Assembly: GCF_040611135.1 (NCBI RefSeq)
Contig: NZ_JBEXNL010000004.1
Coordinates: forward strand, 124,001-188,000
Origin: Tsukamurella sp040611135
GTDB taxonomy: Bacteria; Actinomycetota; Actinomycetes; Mycobacteriales; Mycobacteriaceae
Direction: 5' to 3'
DNA: 64,000 bases
Positions 8,516 to 17,087 of the stretch are shown here, piece after piece. Numbering within the stretch: the first letter of the stretch is position 1; each line of letters begins with the position of its first letter. The notes beneath the pieces were generated by a model. That model was not told the origin of the DNA. It made no database searches and was given only the letters and a program-made list of their open reading frames with translations. Made by a program: the position numbers and the translations under genes.

Positions 8516-9706
8516 GTGACCGTACTGCCCCCGCTCGTCGAGCCCGCCGCCGACCTGACCCGCGACGAGGTCGCGCGGTACTCCCGGCACCTGATCATCC
8601 CCGAGATGGGCGTCGAGGGGCAGAAGCGCCTCAAGAACGCCAAGGTGCTGTTCATCGGTGCCGGCGGCCTCGGCAGCCCCGCCCTGCTGTACCTCGCGGC
8701 GGCGGGGGTCGGGACCATCGGCATCGTCGAGTTCGACGAAGTGGACGCGTCGAACCTGCAGCGCCAGGTGATCCACGGCGTCTCCGACCTGGGGCGCCCG
8801 AAGGGGGAGAGCGCCCGCGACTCGATCGCCGAGATCAACCCGCTCGTGCAGGTGAACCTGCATCCGGTGCGCCTCGAGCCGGAGAACGCGGTCGAGCTGT
8901 TCGAGCAGTACGACCTGATCCTCGACGGCACCGACAACTTCGCCACCCGCTACCTCGTCAACGATGCCGCGGTGCTGGCGCACAAACCCTACGTGTGGGG
9001 CTCGATCTTCCGCTTCGAGGGCCAGGTGTCGGTCTTCTGGGAGGACGCGCCCGACGGCCCGAACGGCGAGAAGCAGGGCCTGAACTACCGCGACCTGTAC
9101 CCGGTGGCGCCGCCGCCCGGGATGGTTCCCTCGTGCGCCGAGGGTGGGGTGCTGGGAATTCTGTGCGCGTCCATCGGGTCGATCATGGGCACCGAGGCGG
9201 TCAAGCTGATCACCGGGATCGGTGAATCGCTGCTGGGGCGGCTGATGGTCTACGACGCGCTGGAGATGAGCTACCGCACGATTCGCATCCGCAAGGACCC
9301 GGCTTCGCCGACCATCACCGAGCTCATCGACTACGAGGAGTTCTGCGGCGTCGTCTCCGACGAGGCCGAGCGTGCCGCGGCCGGCAGCACGGTGACCCCC
9401 GCCGAACTGGCCGGGATGGGCACCGCCGGCGTCGATTTCGAGCTCATCGACGTGCGCGAGCCCGTCGAGTGGGACATCGTCCACCTCGACGGTGCCAAGC
9501 TGGTTCCCAAGGGCGCGTTCGAGTCCGGTGAGGGCCTCGCGCAGGTCTCGGCCGACAAGAGGCTGGTGCTGTACTGCAAGACCGGCGTCCGCTCCGCCGA
9601 GGTCCTGGCGACCGTCAAGGGCGCCGGCTACCGCGACGCGGTTCACCTGCAGGGCGGCATCAACGCCTATGCCCGCACCGTGGATCCGTCGCTGCCCGTC
9701 TACTGA
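8516..9706 (+). CDS. moeZ: MoeZ: adenylyltransferase/sulfurtransferase
   Basis: A 396-residue two-domain enzyme that adenylates and then sulfurates the C-terminal glycine of small carrier proteins, feeding sulfur to molybdopterin and CysO-dependent cysteine biosynthesis. The ThiF/MoeB domain (about 15-270) starts with RYSRHLIIPEMG and has the nucleotide loop GAGGLGSP near 50. A rhodanese domain (about 290-396) carries the active-site loop YCKTGVRSAE with Cys near 353. It aligns end to end with the mycobacterial MoeZ/MoeB1 sequence as I recall it, which supports the GTG at 8516 (VTVLPPLVEP against STSLPPLVEP). The AGGAGG directly abuts this codon, an unusually tight spacing. Confidence 0.95.
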   Translation: MTVLPPLVEPAADLTRDEVARYSRHLIIPEMGVEGQKRLKNAKVLFIGAGGLGSPALLYLAAAGVGTIGIVEFDEVDASNLQRQVIHGVSDLGRPKGESARDSIAEINPLVQVNLHPVRLEPENAVELFEQYDLILDGTDNFATRYLVNDAAVLAHKPYVWGSIFRFEGQVSVFWEDAPDGPNGEKQGLNYRDLYPVAPPPGMVPSCAEGGVLGILCASIGSIMGTEAVKLITGIGESLLGRLMVYDALEMSYRTIRIRKDPASPTITELIDYEEFCGVVSDEAERAAAGSTVTPAELAGMGTAGVDFELIDVREPVEWDIVHLDGAKLVPKGAFESGEGLAQVSADKRLVLYCKTGVRSAEVLATVKGAGYRDAVHLQGGINAYARTVDPSLPVY

Positions 9707-9723
9707 TGCCGGTGACCGTGAGG

Positions 9724-9740
9724 TTCTGACCTGCGCTAAC
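9724..9740 (+). promoter_or_regulatory. Possible response-regulator direct-repeat box
   Basis: The segment TCTGAC-CTGCG-CTAACG, about 100 bases upstream of the response regulator gene, resembles two half-sites in direct orientation. A clearer copy, TTTAAG-GTTCCG-CTAAGC, lies in the gap between the histidine kinase and PAP2 genes. OmpR-family regulators such as PmrA bind direct hexamer repeats of this kind. Weak evidence, based on visual similarity only. Confidence 0.3.
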
Positions 9741-9843
9741 GGTCGCGCGGGAGGCTACGTTCCGGCCCGCGTTCCGGCCGCTCAGCCTGAGCTGATCGGA
9801 GACCGTGTTCACGCCGGTCGCGCGAGTGGACGATGATGGCGGC

Positions 9844-10521
9844 GTGAGAGTTCTCGTCGTCGACGACGATCCCGCGATCGCGGAGACCGTGCGCCGCACG
9901 CTCGTCGCCCAGGGGTGGGCCGTCGCCGTGTCCCACGACGGCGAGCAGGGCTTCGAGTCCGCACTGGCGGGTGACTTCGACCTGATCGTGCTGGACATCA
10001 TGATGCCCGGACGCAACGGCTTCGAGGTGGTGCGGGACCTGCGGCGTGCCGAGGTCTGGACGCCGGTGTTGATGCTGACCGCGAAGGACGGCGACGTCGA
10101 TCAGGTGGAGGCGCTCGACTTCGGCGCCGACGACTACCTGATGAAGCCGTTCTCGGTCGCCGTGCTGGTCGCGCGCCTGCGCGCGCTGGCCAGGCGCGGG
10201 GCCCCGCCACGGCCCGCTGTGTTGATGGTGGGCGACCTTCGGCTCGACCCGGCGGCGCACACGGTCCATCGCGGCGACACCCGGATCGACCTCGCTCCGC
10301 GCGAGTTCGCGCTGCTGGCCTTCCTGATGCGGAACGCGGGCACCGCGGTGTCGAAGGTGCGGATCCTGGACTCGGTGTGGGATGTGAACTACGACGGCGA
10401 CGAGAACGTCGTCGAGGTCTACATCCATCACCTGCGCAAGCGGGTCGATGCGGCGTTCGGCGTCCGGTCGATCGAGACCGTTCGCGGGGTCGGCTATCGG
10501 ATCACGTCGTCGGGAGCGTGA
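9844..10521 (+). CDS. OmpR/PhoB-family response regulator
   Basis: A 225-residue response regulator. The receiver domain has the acidic pocket VDDDP, the phospho-acceptor Asp51 in VLDIMMPG and the conserved Lys in DDYLMKPFS near 101. The C-terminal winged-helix DNA-binding domain spans about 130-222. The GTG at 9844 begins exactly at the canonical receiver start, whereas the upstream in-frame extension has no family match. The histidine kinase lies on the opposite strand, and the two 3' ends overlap by 20 bases. Likely targets are the PAP2 and DedA genes immediately beyond the kinase (inference from position and the shared box). Confidence 0.92.
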   Translation: MRVLVVDDDPAIAETVRRTLVAQGWAVAVSHDGEQGFESALAGDFDLIVLDIMMPGRNGFEVVRDLRRAEVWTPVLMLTAKDGDVDQVEALDFGADDYLMKPFSVAVLVARLRALARRGAPPRPAVLMVGDLRLDPAAHTVHRGDTRIDLAPREFALLAFLMRNAGTAVSKVRILDSVWDVNYDGDENVVEVYIHHLRKRVDAAFGVRSIETVRGVGYRITSSGA

Positions 10522-11854
10522 ACCAGAACCTGGTGCGGCCCTGCCCGTCCACGCCGACTCCGTAGGCGCCGTCGTGGGCCCGGACGATCTCCGCGACGAT
10601 CGCGAGCCCGAGACCCGAGCCGCCGCTCGACCGCGAGCGAGCGGCGTCGAGTCGGACGAATCGCTCGAAGATCCTGTGCCGCTCCGCCTCCGGTATCCCG
10701 GCCCCGTCGTCGACGATCGCGACGGTGACGGTCCCGGCATGCGTCGACATGGTGATCGAGAGGAAGCTCCTCGCGTACCGCGCCGCATTGTCCGTCAGGT
10801 TGCGCACGACCCGCGCCACCTGGCCGGGATCCCCGCGCACGACGGCGGGGACGACGGTGGCGTCGACGGTGAGCCGTCCGAGTGCCCGGAGCAGCTCCAC
10901 GTCATCGGCGACGGTGCGCGCGAGATCGACGTCTACGCGCTGCACGGGGGCGCCGCTCTCGTCGGCGCGGGCGAGCAGCCCCAGGTCCGCGATGAGGCGG
11001 CGCATTCTGTCCGCCTCGGGCAGGAGGAGCGTCCGCACGGTGTCGACGTCGATCGGCTCGCCGGTCTGGTCCGCGAGGTCGAGCAGTCCGAAGATCGACG
11101 TGAGGGGGCTGTTGAGCTCGTGGGAGGCGTCGGCCACGAACCTCCGCTGTGTGGTCTGTGCGGTTTCGAGGCGTCCGAGCATCGCGTTCATCGTGCGCGC
11201 GAGGGTCTCGAGCTCGTCGCCGGTCGCGGGAACCGGTACGCGCTCGGCGAGATCCGCGTCGCTGATCTCGGCCACCTGGGATCTGATCCGCTCGACGGGG
11301 GAGAGGGCACGGCCGACGAAGACATGGGTCAACCACGCCATCGCGGCCACGACGACCGGGAACACCGCCGCGCACAGTCCCGCGACGAGGAGCACGAGCC
11401 GGTTCAGCGCGGATTCGGCGGTGCCCACTTCGACCGTGAAGTCGCCTGCGGCGGTGCGCACTCCGACGCGTGTCGCCCGGTACTCGGCGTCGGAGGGGGC
11501 GGCGGTGGCACCGTCGAGCACCGTCCGCGCTCCTGCCGGCACGACGCCCCCGAGCGCGCCGCCGGGGTGCGATCTGCTCGACCGGACGACGCGGCCGCGA
11601 CTGTCGAGGATCTGGATGAGGTCGATGTTCTGGCCCGGGCTGAGCAGGCCGTCGTCGACGCCGTCGGGGCCGGACTCGGCGAGCGCCGATGCGATGTCGT
11701 TGGCGCGTGCGGTGTTCGTGTTGTCGGCGGAGTCGAGCAGTACTCGGTGCAGGACGAGGACCATCACTGCGCCGGCGATGAGCAGGGCGACGATCACGAG
11801 TGCGGTGGCCGTCAGGGTCAGCCGGCTGCGAACGGGACGCAGCACCCGGATCAC
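10502..11854 (-). CDS. Sensor histidine kinase
   Basis: A 450-residue membrane sensor kinase. Two membrane helices (about 9-35 and near 160) flank an extracytoplasmic sensor domain, followed by HAMP. The dimerisation/phospho-acceptor box VADASHELNSPLTS has its His near 241, and the ATPase domain shows VVRNLTDNAARYA (N box), VDDGAGIP (G1) and SGLGLAIVAEIV (G2). The GTG at 11854 places the first helix about nine residues in. It converges with its presumed partner regulator, sharing 20 bases of 3' end, and diverges from the PAP2 phosphatase. The signal sensed is unknown; neighbouring lipid-phosphatase-type genes suggest envelope stress. Confidence 0.9.
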   Translation of the reverse strand: MIRVLRPVRSRLTLTATALVIVALLIAGAVMVLVLHRVLLDSADNTNTARANDIASALAESGPDGVDDGLLSPGQNIDLIQILDSRGRVVRSSRSHPGGALGGVVPAGARTVLDGATAAPSDAEYRATRVGVRTAAGDFTVEVGTAESALNRLVLLVAGLCAAVFPVVVAAMAWLTHVFVGRALSPVERIRSQVAEISDADLAERVPVPATGDELETLARTMNAMLGRLETAQTTQRRFVADASHELNSPLTSIFGLLDLADQTGEPIDVDTVRTLLLPEADRMRRLIADLGLLARADESGAPVQRVDVDLARTVADDVELLRALGRLTVDATVVPAVVRGDPGQVARVVRNLTDNAARYARSFLSITMSTHAGTVTVAIVDDGAGIPEAERHRIFERFVRLDAARSRSSGGSGLGLAIVAEIVRAHDGAYGVGVDGQGRTRFWFTLPTT

Positions 11855-11867
11855 GCGCTGCCGCAGG

Positions 11868-11885
11868 TTTAAGGTTCCGCTAAGC
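11868..11885 (+). promoter_or_regulatory. PmrA-like direct hexamer repeat between kinase and PAP2 genes
   Basis: TTTAAG-GTTCCG-CTAAGC is two direct half-sites separated by six bases, close to the PmrA consensus YTTAAK-N6-YTTAAK. It lies in the 53-base divergent gap between the histidine kinase and the PAP2 gene, where a regulator could control both. No binding evidence; inference from pattern and position. Confidence 0.4.
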
Positions 11886-11907
11886 GGGTGCGGTTCACCC
11901 TGGTGGC

Positions 11908-12651
11908 ATGAATCGGAATCTGCGGGCATGGGTACTGGTCTACTCCGTGCTGATCGCCGTTGTCCTGGTGGCCGGACTGATCGTGGCGTCGGGGCCGACG
12001 CGCGTCGACTCCGCCGTGCTGAACGCCATCGAACCGTCCCGCTCCGCCGGCGTCACGTCGGTGGTCTCGGTGTCGACCGAACTCTTCAGCCCGGTCCTGG
12101 TCCCGGTGTGGGCGCTGTGCGTCGCCGGATTCCTCCTGTATCGCGACCGCCGGGTCCAGCGCGCCGCGATGGTGCTCGCGGCGGTCGCCGGGGCAGCGGC
12201 GGTGGCGGAGGTGATCAAGCTGATCGTCGGCCGCCCCCGGCCGCCGGCCGCGGATCAGCTCAGTGCCTACGAGGCGACCCTGTCGTACCCGTCCGGCCAC
12301 GTCACCGGGACGGCCGCGCTGCTGCTCGCGATAGCACTGGTCGGCACCGTCGGGCGGCCTGCGGCACGGTCGGCGGCGGTCGCCGCGGCGCTCGTCGTCA
12401 CCGTCTTCGTCGCGTGGACGCGGCTCTACCTCGGCGTGCACTGGCTGACCGATGTCAGCGCGGGCCTGCTCGTCGGTGCGGCGACGGCGGCCCTCGTCGT
12501 CGCGCTCGCGCCGACCCTGATCGCGTTCGTCACCGAGCGAGTGGCCGGACGCCTGCCCGACCGCGCGGCAGGCTGGCTCGCTCCCGCACCCTCGGTCGAG
12601 GCCCGCCGGGTGGGCGGGGCGCACCGTCGCACGGTGGGGACGCACCGATGA
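11908..12651 (+). CDS. PAP2-superfamily membrane phosphatase
   Basis: A 247-residue integral membrane phosphatase with about six helices. All three PAP2 signature motifs are present: KLIVGRPRP at 104-112, PSGH at 128-131 and RLYLGVHWLTD at about 172-182, the last containing the catalytic His. Such enzymes dephosphorylate undecaprenyl diphosphate or other lipid phosphates on the outer membrane face. The ATG at 11908 follows a short leader shared with the kinase promoter. The last about 45 residues are a charged cytoplasmic tail. The following DedA gene suggests a lipid-carrier recycling unit under the neighbouring two-component system (inference). Confidence 0.9.
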   Translation: MNRNLRAWVLVYSVLIAVVLVAGLIVASGPTRVDSAVLNAIEPSRSAGVTSVVSVSTELFSPVLVPVWALCVAGFLLYRDRRVQRAAMVLAAVAGAAAVAEVIKLIVGRPRPPAADQLSAYEATLSYPSGHVTGTAALLLAIALVGTVGRPAARSAAVAAALVVTVFVAWTRLYLGVHWLTDVSAGLLVGAATAALVVALAPTLIAFVTERVAGRLPDRAAGWLAPAPSVEARRVGGAHRRTVGTHR

Positions 12652-12698
12652 GCACCGCGCCGACCGAGCGACCGGCCGACGTCGCATCCCGTTCGTAG
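12648..12698 (+). CDS. Possible 16-codon small ORF
   Basis: An ATG overlaps the PAP2 stop as ATGA and opens 16 codons (MSTAPTERPADVASRS) ending in TAG, 15 bases before the DedA start. It could be a coupling peptide that keeps ribosomes moving into the DedA ribosome site, or the remnant of a shortened gene. It has no recognisable family and may be meaningless. Confidence 0.25.
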   Translation: MSTAPTERPADVASRS

Positions 12699-12713
12699 AG
12701 GAAGGATCACTCG

Positions 12714-13328
12714 ATGCAACAGTTCATCGTCAGCTTCGGCCTGCTCGCGGTCTTCGCGCTCATGTTCGCCGAATCGGCCTGCATCCCCGTCCCGTCCGAG
12801 GTGACGATGCTGCTGGCGGGCGCGCTCGCCGCCGGCGCCGTGCCCGGCGCCCACCTCGATCTCGTCGCCATCATCGCGGCGGGCACGCTCGGCAACGTCG
12901 CCGGGAGCTACCTCGCCTGGTGGATCGGACGAGAAGGCGGACGCCCCGCCGTGCGGCGCTGGGGTCGCTACGTGCGCCTGCACGAGTCGGACCTGGACCG
13001 GGCGCAGGCGTGGTTCCAGCGTCGAGGTGCGGTGTCGGTCTTCGTCGGCCGGCTGCTACCGGTCATCCGGACCTTCATCTCCCTCCCCGCCGGCATCGCG
13101 GGCATGCCGCCGGCGCGGTTCGGGCTCCTGACCTTCGCCGGATGCCTCCCGTGGACCGCCGCGCTGGCCATCGCCGGTTACGCAGTCGGCAGCCGCTGGG
13201 AGTCCATCGCGAACGCCTTCCACGGTCCGACCTATGTCATCGCGGCGGTGGTCGGTGTGGCCTGCTGCTGTGCGGCCTGGGTCTTCTACCGCCGACGTGG
13301 TGGGCGACAGGTCATCGACGAGGCGTGA
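12714..13328 (+). CDS. DedA/SNARE-associated (VTT) family membrane protein
   Basis: A 204-residue DedA-family protein. Visible family features are the N-terminal helix, the ESACIPVPSEVTMLLAG block near residue 20-36, the glycine-rich GTLGNVAGSYLAWWIGR near 60-76, and FVGRLLPVIRTFISLPAG near 105-122 with its conserved arginines. DedA proteins are implicated in lipid-carrier scrambling and membrane homeostasis, including recycling of undecaprenyl phosphate. The start has a strong GAGGAAGGA site. Co-directional and 62 bases after PAP2, so probably the same transcript. Confidence 0.9.
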   Translation: MQQFIVSFGLLAVFALMFAESACIPVPSEVTMLLAGALAAGAVPGAHLDLVAIIAAGTLGNVAGSYLAWWIGREGGRPAVRRWGRYVRLHESDLDRAQAWFQRRGAVSVFVGRLLPVIRTFISLPAGIAGMPPARFGLLTFAGCLPWTAALAIAGYAVGSRWESIANAFHGPTYVIAAVVGVACCCAAWVFYRRRGGRQVIDEA

Positions 13329-13394
13329 GTTCCTCGTCGGCGGGCTGGTCAGCGGACGGCATCGGGTGGCGTGCAGCGTCGGCCGTCGGCCGCG

Positions 13395-14668
13395 TCAGCG
13401 AAACCGTGTTTCCAGCTCGTCGTCGGTCCGGATCGGCGTGCGTATGAGGAAGGCCCCGCCTGCGGCGACGATCGCCGCCACGGCGCCGACCCACAGTGCG
13501 CCGCGCGGGCCCCAGCCCTGCGTGATCCACCCCATCACGACGCTGCCGATCGGGGTGGTCCCGATGAACACGAACACCCACAGCGCCATCACCCGGCCGC
13601 GGAACTCGGGCGCGGCGTGCAACTGGAGCGCCACCGACGCGAGCGTGACGAAGGAGAATCCCGCCGCGCCGGCCGCGACGAGCAGAACGCAGGCGATCGG
13701 CACCGTCGGGGCGAGGGCCGTGGCGCCGAGCGCGATCCCGAACGCGAGGGAGGTGACCACGAGGTATTGGCGCCGCGGATGCGGAACCTTCCCGACGGCG
13801 AGCGACCCGAGTACGGAGCCCGCGCTCAAGACCGCGGACATGAGGCTGTAGGTGCCACCCGTGCCGTGGAAGGTCTTCTCCGCGAACACCGGCAGGATCA
13901 CCGGGAAGTTGAACGAGAGGAGCCCCACCAGGCCATCATCGCCAAGGGCAGCCACAGCTGCTGGTGCCGGCCGACGTAGACCAGGCCCTCGCGGAGGCCG
14001 CCGGCGCCCGCCGACCGGGCGACGACGGCGTTCGGCCGGATCACCACCAGGGCGACGAGGACAGCCAGGTAGGAGACGGTGTTGACCGCGAAGCACGCGG
14101 TGGTACCCACCGTCGCGATGAGCACTCCCGCGAGGGCTGGGCCGATCACCCGGGCGGTGTTCATCACGACACCGTTCACACCGGCGGCGCTGGCCAGGTC
14201 CTGCGGGGGGACGAGCTGCGCGACGAAGGCCTGGCGTGCCGGCGAGTCGACGATCTGCACGACGCCGCCGGCCACGCTGATCGCGACGACCGCTGCGACG
14301 GTGACCGATCCGGTGGCGCCCAGCAGCCACAGTGCGGCCGCGAGCACCAGCTGCACCGCCTGTGTACAGATCAACAGGCGACGCAGATCGAACCGGTCGG
14401 CGATCACGCCGCCCCACGGCCCGAACAGCAGCGCGGGCACCCCGCCGACGGCCAGGACGAGGCCGAGCGCCGCCGCCGACCCGGTGAGCTGCAGGACCAG
14501 CCACGCGACGGCCGTGGTCTGCACGAAGGTGCCGCTCGCGGAGGCGATCTGCCCCCCGAAGTAGATTCGGAAGTCCCGGTTGCGCAAGGCGCCGAACCCC
14601 GATGAGCGCTTCCGCCGCACCGGACCCGGCGCGGCCTCCGGAACCACCGCGACGCCTTCTCGGTCCAT
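13395..14668 (-). pseudogene. MFS transporter broken by a single-base frameshift
   Basis: A major facilitator protein of the 12-helix MFS_3 (EntS-like) type that is split between two frames. From the ATG at 14668 the first frame gives residues 1-246, starting with a basic tail and LRNRDFRIYFGGQIAS and ending in WLPLAMMAW. It then derails into WGSSRSTSR and stops at 13898. The second frame resumes the family sequence as LVGLLSFNFPVILPVF and runs to a stop at 13395. One extra base within the GG at 13931-13932 would rejoin them, and the total length of 1274 is one short of a multiple of three. It is either a true inactivating deletion or a sequencing/assembly error. The substrate is unknown. Confidence 0.85.
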
Positions 14669-14728
14669 GACGCCGCAATCTATGCCCGATCCCGCCGCGG
14701 CGCACCGCTTCCATCGGCGGTTCGGGGG

Positions 14729-16258
14729 TCAATCGAGCGAGATCAACCTTTTGACCAGTTTGCCGGTCGGGGTGCGGGGGAGCGAATCGACGAAGCGCAC
14801 GGCGCGAGGCAGCTTGTAGCGGGCGACGTCGTGCCCCGCGTACGCGATCAGTTCGTGCGCCAGCTCGTCCGACGGTGCCGCGCCCGGCGCGAGCTCCACG
14901 CACGCCAGGGCCGTCTCGCCGAGCTCGGGGTCCGGCACACCGATCACCGCGACGTCGGCGACGGCGGGGTGCATGATCAGGGCGCTCTCCGACTCCTGCG
15001 GGTAGATGTTCACCCCGCCGGTGATGATCATGAAGTCCTTGCGGTCGGTGAGGTACAGGTACCCGTCCTCGTCGAGGTAGCCGATGTCGCCGGTGGTGGC
15101 CCAGTTGTCGTGGTCGGGATGCTGTGCGGCGCGGGTTTTCTCGGGGGCGTTGTGGTACTGGAACGGCATCGACTCGCGCTCGAAGTAGATCGTCCCGATC
15201 TCCCCGGCGGGGAGCACGGCACCGTCGTCCCCGCAGATCCGGGCGATGCCCAGCCCGGCCTTCCCGACCGAACCCGGGCGCTCCAGCGCCTCCTGCGGGC
15301 CGATGAAGGTGGCGCCAGCGGCCTCGGTGGACGCGTAGTACTCGTGGATCACGGGGCCCCACCACTGAATCATCGCTCGCTTCACCTCCGCCGGACACGG
15401 TGCGGCGGCATGGATCGCGACCTGGAGGCTGCTCACGTCGTACCGCGCGCGCGTCTCATCGGGCAGCTTGAGCATCCGCACGAACATGGTCGGCACCCAC
15501 TGGCTGTGCGTGACGCGGTACTTCTCGATGAGCGCGAGGGCCTCCTCGGGGGCGAACCGGTGCATCATGATCACCGTGCCGCCGACCGACATCGTCACAC
15601 CGCAGAACCGTAGCGGCGCAGCGTGGTACAGCGGCGCCGGCGAGAGGTAGACGGTGTCGGCGTCCATGCCGTACGCGGGCGCGAAGATTGCGGTGTAAGC
15701 GTCGGGGATCTCGTCCACCCGCCCCTCCGGAAGTGGAATGCGGATCCCCTTCGGGCGCCCGGTGGTGCCCGACGAGTAGAGCATGTCGGTGCCGCGCGGC
15801 TGATCGGTCAGCGGTGTCGCGTCCGCCGCGGCGAGGACCGCGTCGTAGTCGGCGAAGCCGGCGATATCGCCGCCCCACGCGATCGCGTGCCCCGCGCCGG
15901 CGAGCGCGGGCAGCTCGTGCGCCAGTGAGATCGCTTCCGCCACATCCGCTCCGGCGAACAGAGCCTGCGCCTCGCAGTCCTCGAGGATGTAGTTCACCTC
16001 ACCGGGCGTGAGGTGGAAGTTCACCGCCGCCACGTACAGGCCGCTGCGGATCGCCGCCACGTAGGCGCAGAAGATCCGCAGGTCGTTGCCCGCCACGATC
16101 GCGATCGTGTCACCGCGCCGCAGCCCGAGTGCGCGGAGGTGGTGCGCCAGCCGGGTGGACTCGTCGTTGAGCCGGGCGTAGGTCAGGATGTCGCCGGTGG
16201 CGGCATCGATCGCCGCGGGCTTGCCGGGGGTGAGCTCTGCGAACGCTCCGGGATACAT
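14729..16258 (-). CDS. Acyl-CoA synthetase (FadD-type, ANL superfamily)
   Basis: A 509-residue adenylate-forming acyl-CoA ligase. The AMP-binding P-loop MLYSSGTTGRPKG lies near 165-177, the acceptor block YYASTEA near 310 and the hinge region GDIGYLDEDGYLYLTDRKD near 385-403. The catalytic Lys is in PRTPTGKLVKRL close to the C-terminus. The length fits the medium/long-chain and FadD13-like groups; the acyl substrate is not determinable. The ATG at 16258 is preferred over the GTG nine bases upstream because GAGGTGG lies five bases before it. It follows the broken MFS gene's 5' end by 60 bases, on the same strand. Confidence 0.9.
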   Translation of the reverse strand: MYPGAFAELTPGKPAAIDAATGDILTYARLNDESTRLAHHLRALGLRRGDTIAIVAGNDLRIFCAYVAAIRSGLYVAAVNFHLTPGEVNYILEDCEAQALFAGADVAEAISLAHELPALAGAGHAIAWGGDIAGFADYDAVLAAADATPLTDQPRGTDMLYSSGTTGRPKGIRIPLPEGRVDEIPDAYTAIFAPAYGMDADTVYLSPAPLYHAAPLRFCGVTMSVGGTVIMMHRFAPEEALALIEKYRVTHSQWVPTMFVRMLKLPDETRARYDVSSLQVAIHAAAPCPAEVKRAMIQWWGPVIHEYYASTEAAGATFIGPQEALERPGSVGKAGLGIARICGDDGAVLPAGEIGTIYFERESMPFQYHNAPEKTRAAQHPDHDNWATTGDIGYLDEDGYLYLTDRKDFMIITGGVNIYPQESESALIMHPAVADVAVIGVPDPELGETALACVELAPGAAPSDELAHELIAYAGHDVARYKLPRAVRFVDSLPRTPTGKLVKRLISLD

Positions 16259-16355
16259 GAGAACCACCTCTAACTTGTCGGTGGCTCCACGGTAGCGCCG
16301 GGCCGCATCGGCGGAAGGCGTTCACGGGAAGTCGCAGGGCTGGGAGGATGGTGGC

Positions 16356-17087
16356 ATGGACGTCTTCCTCATTCCGGGCCTGTGGTTGGATGCGGCGAGC
16401 TGGGACGCGGTCCTCCCGCCGATCGTCGCCGCGGGGCATCGTCCGGTCCCGCTCCGCCCGCCCGGGCTCGGCGCACCGTCGGACCGCGCGGCGGAGGTGG
16501 GGCTCGCCGATTGGATCGCCTCGGTGACGGCGGCCGTCGACGCAGCCGACGGGCCCGTCGTCCTGGTAGGGCACTCCGGCGGTGGCAACGCCGCGTGGGG
16601 CGCCGCCGACGCGCGCCCGGACCGCGTGGCGCGCGTCGTGCTCGTCGACACCGTCCCGCCGCCCGACGGTGCGCCGATCAACGAGTTCGAGGTCGTCGAC
16701 GGCGTCGTGCCGTTCCCCGGCTGGGACTTCTTCGACGACGAGGACGTCCACGACCTCGATCCCGCCGTTCGGGCGCGGACCGCGGCGCTGACCGGTGCAG
16801 TGCCCGAGCGCATCCCGCACGATCCGATCGCCCTCCGTGATGACCGGCGCCACGGGATCCCGGTCACGCTGCTGATGGGCGGCCTGGATCAGGACGCGCT
16901 CGAGGCGCAGCTCGCGCAGTGGAGTGGGCATTTCCGGGAGTACACCGCGATCACCGACCGCGAGGTGGTGCGGATCGGCTCCGGGCACTGGCCCCAGTTC
17001 TCGATCCCCGAGCGGCTGGGCGCGTTGATCGTGGCCGCGATCGACATGACTCACCCCGCCGGATTCGCGGACAGCCACCCGGCGTAG
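16356..17087 (+). CDS. Alpha/beta hydrolase
   Basis: A 243-residue alpha/beta-hydrolase. FLIPGLWLDAASWD near the N-terminus is the oxyanion-loop region; the nucleophile elbow is GHSGGG with Ser near 73; GSGHWPQFS near 213-221 supplies the histidine. The small size and lack of a signal suggest a cytosolic esterase-like enzyme such as EstC/MenH-like proteins. A good GGAGGA site precedes the ATG. Its 3' end overlaps the opposing hypothetical gene at 17051 by 37 bases. Confidence 0.85.
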   Translation: MDVFLIPGLWLDAASWDAVLPPIVAAGHRPVPLRPPGLGAPSDRAAEVGLADWIASVTAAVDAADGPVVLVGHSGGGNAAWGAADARPDRVARVVLVDTVPPPDGAPINEFEVVDGVVPFPGWDFFDDEDVHDLDPAVRARTAALTGAVPERIPHDPIALRDDRRHGIPVTLLMGGLDQDALEAQLAQWSGHFREYTAITDREVVRIGSGHWPQFSIPERLGALIVAAIDMTHPAGFADSHPA

